Assembly (NCBI GenBank): GCA_009801015.1
Contig: VHZZ01022115.1
Coordinates: 11,693 to 36,846 of the forward strand
Source: Silene noctiflora
Taxonomy: Eukaryota; Streptophyta; Magnoliopsida; Caryophyllales; Caryophyllaceae
Direction: 5' to 3'
Length of the DNA stretch: 25,154 nt
The notes under the pieces were generated by a model. It did no database searches and was not told the DNA's origin. It was given only the letters and a program-made list of their open reading frames with translations. Both the position numbers and the translations under genes were made by a program. Positions 22,601 to 25,154 of the stretch are shown here, in pieces (position 1 is the first letter of the stretch; the number at the start of each line of letters is the position of its first letter).

Positions 22601-22767
22601 AGAGGGTATTGTGATGTTGATTGGGGTGCATGTCAGACTACTTGCAGATCACTCACATGCCAATGTGTATTCCTTGGAGATTCTCTAATTGCTTGGAAGA
22701 CAAAGAAGCAGAAAACAGTATCAAAATCTTCCACAGAGTCCGAATATCGAGCTATGTCTTATACTGC
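19608..22767 (+). pseudogene. copia pol: protease, integrase, RT, partial RNase H (broken)
   Basis: Protease: ILDPGATDHM at about 19713-19742, where the DSGA active-site Ser is Pro, preceded by TGA (19710-19712). Integrase: zinc-binding HALLGH and CDTC (about 20210-20310), then the catalytic triad D (20384-20386), D (SDNGT, 20573-20575) and E (NGRVERKH, 20681-20683), with stops at 20390, 20495 and 20585 and a frameshift near 20357. RT: KELEALEFNGTWIV, SKWVYKVKFNPDG and QLDINKDFLHG in 21254-22069, a frameshift, then YVDD intact at 22122-22133, and another frameshift near 22230 before FLGLEV. RNase H: YCDVDWGA (about 22607-22630) and SKSSTESEYRAMSYTA, cut at 22767. TAA stops at 22472 and 22574. 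Inactive relic. Confidence 0.92.
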
Positions 22768-23390
22768 TGTAGACACCTCAAAATGTCTACTAGCCTTTTG
22801 AACACCCGATGATGAGGCCTTTATTTAATTCGGAATGAAACTTAATTGAATTCGATATATGGTTATTTTTGCTCAAATAATCCCAGAAACAACCATTTTA
22901 TCACTCTGGTCCACTATGACTACTTACTATATTCACCGCTCATTTATTTATTTCTAACTTATACCATTAGGAATTCTTGTCAAAATTGACGTTGATGGCA
23001 CTAAACCGTAAATATTTGTGGGAAATGTTACATTTTTATACTCAACACGACATTTAGTCGGGTCAAAGAAATAAATAGGGCACCTCACCTTATATCTTTA
23101 GGGTCAATTGTTTACGGTAATTTGGTTTGACTCAAGTCAAAGTAATTTGGTTTCTGTCCAAAAGGAAGTCCAAATTTGTTCAATATAGACGTACTACAGT
23201 CAAATAAGGATCTTGATCAACTTGGTAATGATCCACTTTGTTGGTAATTAATGGCAGCAACCATCCATCATTCGTATTAGGAAAGTTGGGAAAATTATTG
23301 CAAGTTGTTGGATACAGCTAATGAGAGGAAAGATGCACACTTGAATTACAATTACTAGTTCCGTATGATAGCTTGTCGAGTTAGGAATTG
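22768..23390. mobile_element. LTR-like start interrupting copia RNase H; remainder unassigned
   Basis: RNase H ends abruptly after SYTA and the next bases are TGTAGACACCTC, resembling the TGTAGACACC start of some plant gypsy LTRs. GTAGACA and TGTCTAC (22769-22790 region) form a short inverted repeat. If this is an insertion, the target duplication ACTGC (22763-22767) should recur after a terminal CA; I do not find it in the window. The rest is AT-rich without genes. It may be a truncated LTR, or an LTR whose element runs past the window. Confidence 0.35.
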
Positions 23391-23394
23391 TATA

Positions 23395-23651
23395 CTCCCT
23401 CCGATCCAGACTAAAGGTAACATTGACTTTATCACACTTGTCGAGGCGTATTTTGCAACATGAATATCTTTAGTTACAGATTATTAAAAATTATAAAAAT
23501 TTGATATTCTTATAGCATTCATTACGATAAATCAAATAAAATCTCACATGACTATATTTTCTCTTATATATTACAAATAATATCAAAGATTCTCTACAGT
23601 CATAAATAGTACCAAAAAGTCAATGTTACATTTGATCAGCATCGGAGGGAG
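23395..23651. mobile_element. Stowaway MITE (257 bp)
   Basis: The left end CTCCCTCCGAT and the right end ATCGGAGGGAG are inverted repeats. TAACATTGACTTT recurs at the same offset (23 bp in) from each end. TA target duplications flank it at 23393-23394 and 23652-23653. The CTCCCTCCGT-type terminus, TA target and small size define Tc1/mariner-derived Stowaway elements. It has no coding capacity. Confidence 0.93.
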
Positions 23652-23653
23652 TA

Positions 23654-23873
23654 GTTTAGTACTCTGTAATACATTGGATTTATGAATAAGATAATAAATG
23701 AGCACATAAAATAATGAAAATAAATAAAGGGAGTGTGTATGTGATCAAGGAGTACATGGATACACCAGGTAGCACACGACTACTTGGATTAGCAAAATTC
23801 TATCGTCCTACAATTTCAGATCTTGTCAAATTTCGGTTCATAATTAGTATAAATACTCCCCTTTACACTCTTA
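23654..23873. other. Gene-free spacer between MITE and Helitron end
   Basis: AT-rich. The 75-codon frame from 23714 has no recognised domain and runs through the Helitron hairpin, so I do not call it. The TACTCTGTAATACATTGG stretch could be the tail of the interrupted LTR, but this is speculative. Confidence 0.4.
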
Positions 23874-23901
23874 CTAGTTTTATTCCCGTGCAAATTTGCA
23901 C
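23874..23901 (-). mobile_element. Helitron 3' terminus on the minus strand
   Basis: Read on the minus strand: a perfect 14-bp palindrome GTGCAAATTTGCAC (23888-23901), ten bases, then CTAG (23874-23877) followed by T (A at 23873 on +). This is the same layout as the end at 1757-1783. The body would extend to the right on + coordinates. I could not fix its 5' TC end within 23902-24250, so only the terminus is annotated. Confidence 0.55.
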
Positions 23902-24255
23902 AGAATTGAATATTTTACAATTTGGCAAAATGCATAAATAGTGGGGAAAAAGTTATGATATAATAGCATAATAATGTAAAATATATAATAGAATAACCAA
24001 TATAGAGTTAGTATTGTTCAACGCTTAGAATAACGCCCAAATATCAATAATACGAAAAAAAAAATTAAATAGTATAGCAATAACAGATTATGAGGCCAAA
24101 ATCGAAGATTGAAGTAAAGTCCTAACTCATCAACATGCATGGTTATATACTTATATATGCATTATACTAATAATTATTTTGTATTTTATCTCTTGACAAT
24201 ATTATATCTAAATTTTTGTTTTGTCGATTTAATTTTTCTTTTCATCTACTCAGAA
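23902..24255. other. AT-rich gene-free stretch, possible Helitron body
   Basis: No open frame of note and no RNA gene. It probably contains the interior of the minus-strand Helitron whose 3' end is at 23874, but no 5' terminus was recognised. Confidence 0.35.
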
Positions 24256-24634
24256 CTTATTATTCGTCTATTTGTAAATATTTATTAGTGGTTCATCTAA
24301 AGCTTTTGTCGAGTGTTTCATTTTTTAGATTTATTTAGATTTCTCGAATTTTTAGCTTATAATATCCCCACTTATTGCATGCATTTTATTTATTATACTC
24401 TTTATGTTTTTATAAAAAAATATTTAAAGATTGGGTATTTTTTTNCTTATTATTCGTCTATTTGTAAATATTTATTAGTGGTTCATCTAAAGCTTTTGTC
24501 GAGTGTTTCATTTTTTAGATTTATTTAGATTTCTCGAATTTTTAGCTTATAATATCCCCACTTATTGCATGCATTTTATTTATTATACTCTTTATGTTTT
24601 TATAAAAAAATATTTAAAGATTGGGTATTTTTTT
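24256..24634. repeat. Exact 189-bp direct duplication around a single N (assembly seam)
   Basis: The block 24256-24444 is repeated without visible difference at 24446-24634, separated only by the ambiguous base N at 24445. Two identical frames, starting at 24313 and 24503 (MFHFLDLFRFLEF), are by-products. Exact identity in otherwise diverged AT-rich DNA, with an N exactly at the junction, points to two contig ends that overlap but were joined as if separated by a gap. Confidence 0.9.
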
Positions 24635-24710
24635 TCTCAACCTAATTATCTTCATGCAAAAAATCTGGTTATTCCAATCAAGAATGATTAATGATCTGAT
24701 AAACATTCAA

Positions 24711-25154
24711 TTTTTTTTTTGAAAGAAAAGAACAATTCATTAATAGAACGCCATACGACACTTACAACGAATACGTATAATCGAAAACAAATCTAATGGA
24801 AACCAAAGAAAAATACTTTTCTTATAAACTAGGGATCTCAAAACAACATCTAACAATTCGGCTCGTCCTATTATCGCAATCTTCATGTAGCTTTTGAGGG
24901 GATCCTTCGTGTGATTCATTATGAGATAAAATTTACCTCTGACTGGTTCCAAAGATCGTTGAGATCACTTGTACCCTTTGAAAGAACACGCTACGAACCA
25001 TCAACGAACTACACTTGACTATATTACTGATGAGACTAAACCCACGAATAAATGGAAAACCCCTGAAATAAGGAACTGATAAACGATTCTCACCAAAAGG
25101 GAGACATTTATGAAGGAAATCTTGACTCTCAAGAGATTACATATTCAGAATATG
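24711..25154 (-). mobile_element. Possible 3' end of a minus-strand retroposon (LINE-like)
   Basis: A run of ten T (24711-24720) is followed by GAAAGAAAAGAACAATTCAT. On the minus strand this reads ...ATGAATTGTTCTTTTCTTTC then poly(A), the usual look of plant L1 3' ends. A 70-codon minus-strand frame (24740-24952) ends about 20 bases before the tail and has no domain I recognise. The target duplication would need the other end, which is outside the window. A processed pseudogene is an alternative. Confidence 0.35.

Larger units (their letters stand above)
16583..22767 (+). mobile_element. Decayed Ty1/copia retrotransposon, 3'-truncated
   Basis: The order is 5' LTR, primer-binding site, gag, protease, integrase, reverse transcriptase, RNase H. 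Integrase before RT defines Ty1/copia. The element has many in-frame stops and frameshifts and is interrupted at 17962-19305 by a solo LTR. RNase H is cut at 22767/22768 and no 3' LTR is seen, so it cannot move by itself. Without the gag insertion the remaining length is about 4.8 kb, fitting a copia element that has lost its end. It lies about 1 kb downstream of AUG3 in the same orientation. The LTR start is approximate. Confidence 0.9.

Noticed and set aside
24313..24691. Two near-identical membrane-like ORFs
   Set aside because: They are duplicate readings of the 189-bp assembly duplication in AT-rich DNA. One contains the N.

Overview
The window is nuclear DNA of a flowering plant. It is AT-rich, its one host gene is intron-rich with GT-AG junctions, and it carries typical plant transposons (Ty1/copia, a gypsy-type solo LTR, a Stowaway MITE, Helitron ends). 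The host protein is most like eudicot orthologues. Several repeats look to me like families common in Caryophyllales, but that is only an impression.

Layout. Positions 1-3180 are a gene-free upstream region built from repeats: an (AT)n/(CA)n microsatellite, a short non-autonomous Helitron (1449-1783), GGGTAT-rich blocks, and a probable hAT-like element (2601-3118) that ends about 250 bp before the start codon of the host gene. Positions 3372-15541 hold one complete gene in 18 coding exons on the + strand. It encodes AUGMIN subunit 3 (AUG3, HAUS3 family) and I could trace it end to end: 1851 nt, 616 residues plus stop, every junction GT-AG and in frame. Its introns hold small repeat tracts: a SINE-tail-like tandem array, a 125-bp-period duplication, a hairpin and a 12-bp repeat.

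Positions 15542-16580 are 3' flank plus a C-rich tract with a 100-bp tandem duplication. From about 16583 to 22767 lies a decayed Ty1/copia retrotransposon (5' LTR, primer-binding site, gag, protease, integrase, reverse transcriptase, partial RNase H). It is split in the gag zinc knuckle by a 1344-bp solo LTR (17962-19305) with a perfect 5-bp target duplication. The copia element is cut off within RNase H at 22767/22768 by a sequence that looks like the start of another LTR. Positions 22768-25154 hold more mobile debris: a clean Stowaway MITE, a minus-strand Helitron 3' end, a 189-bp exact duplication on either side of a single N (an assembly seam), and a poly-T-led sequence that looks like the 3' end of a minus-strand retroposon.

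Only AUG3 is a working host gene here. It acts in microtubule-dependent microtubule nucleation in spindle and phragmoplast. The rest is a record of nested transposition. The points most worth following are the Helitron-borne E2F-like site upstream of this cell-division gene, the nested solo LTR, and the assembly seam. I saw no previously undescribed multi-gene system.
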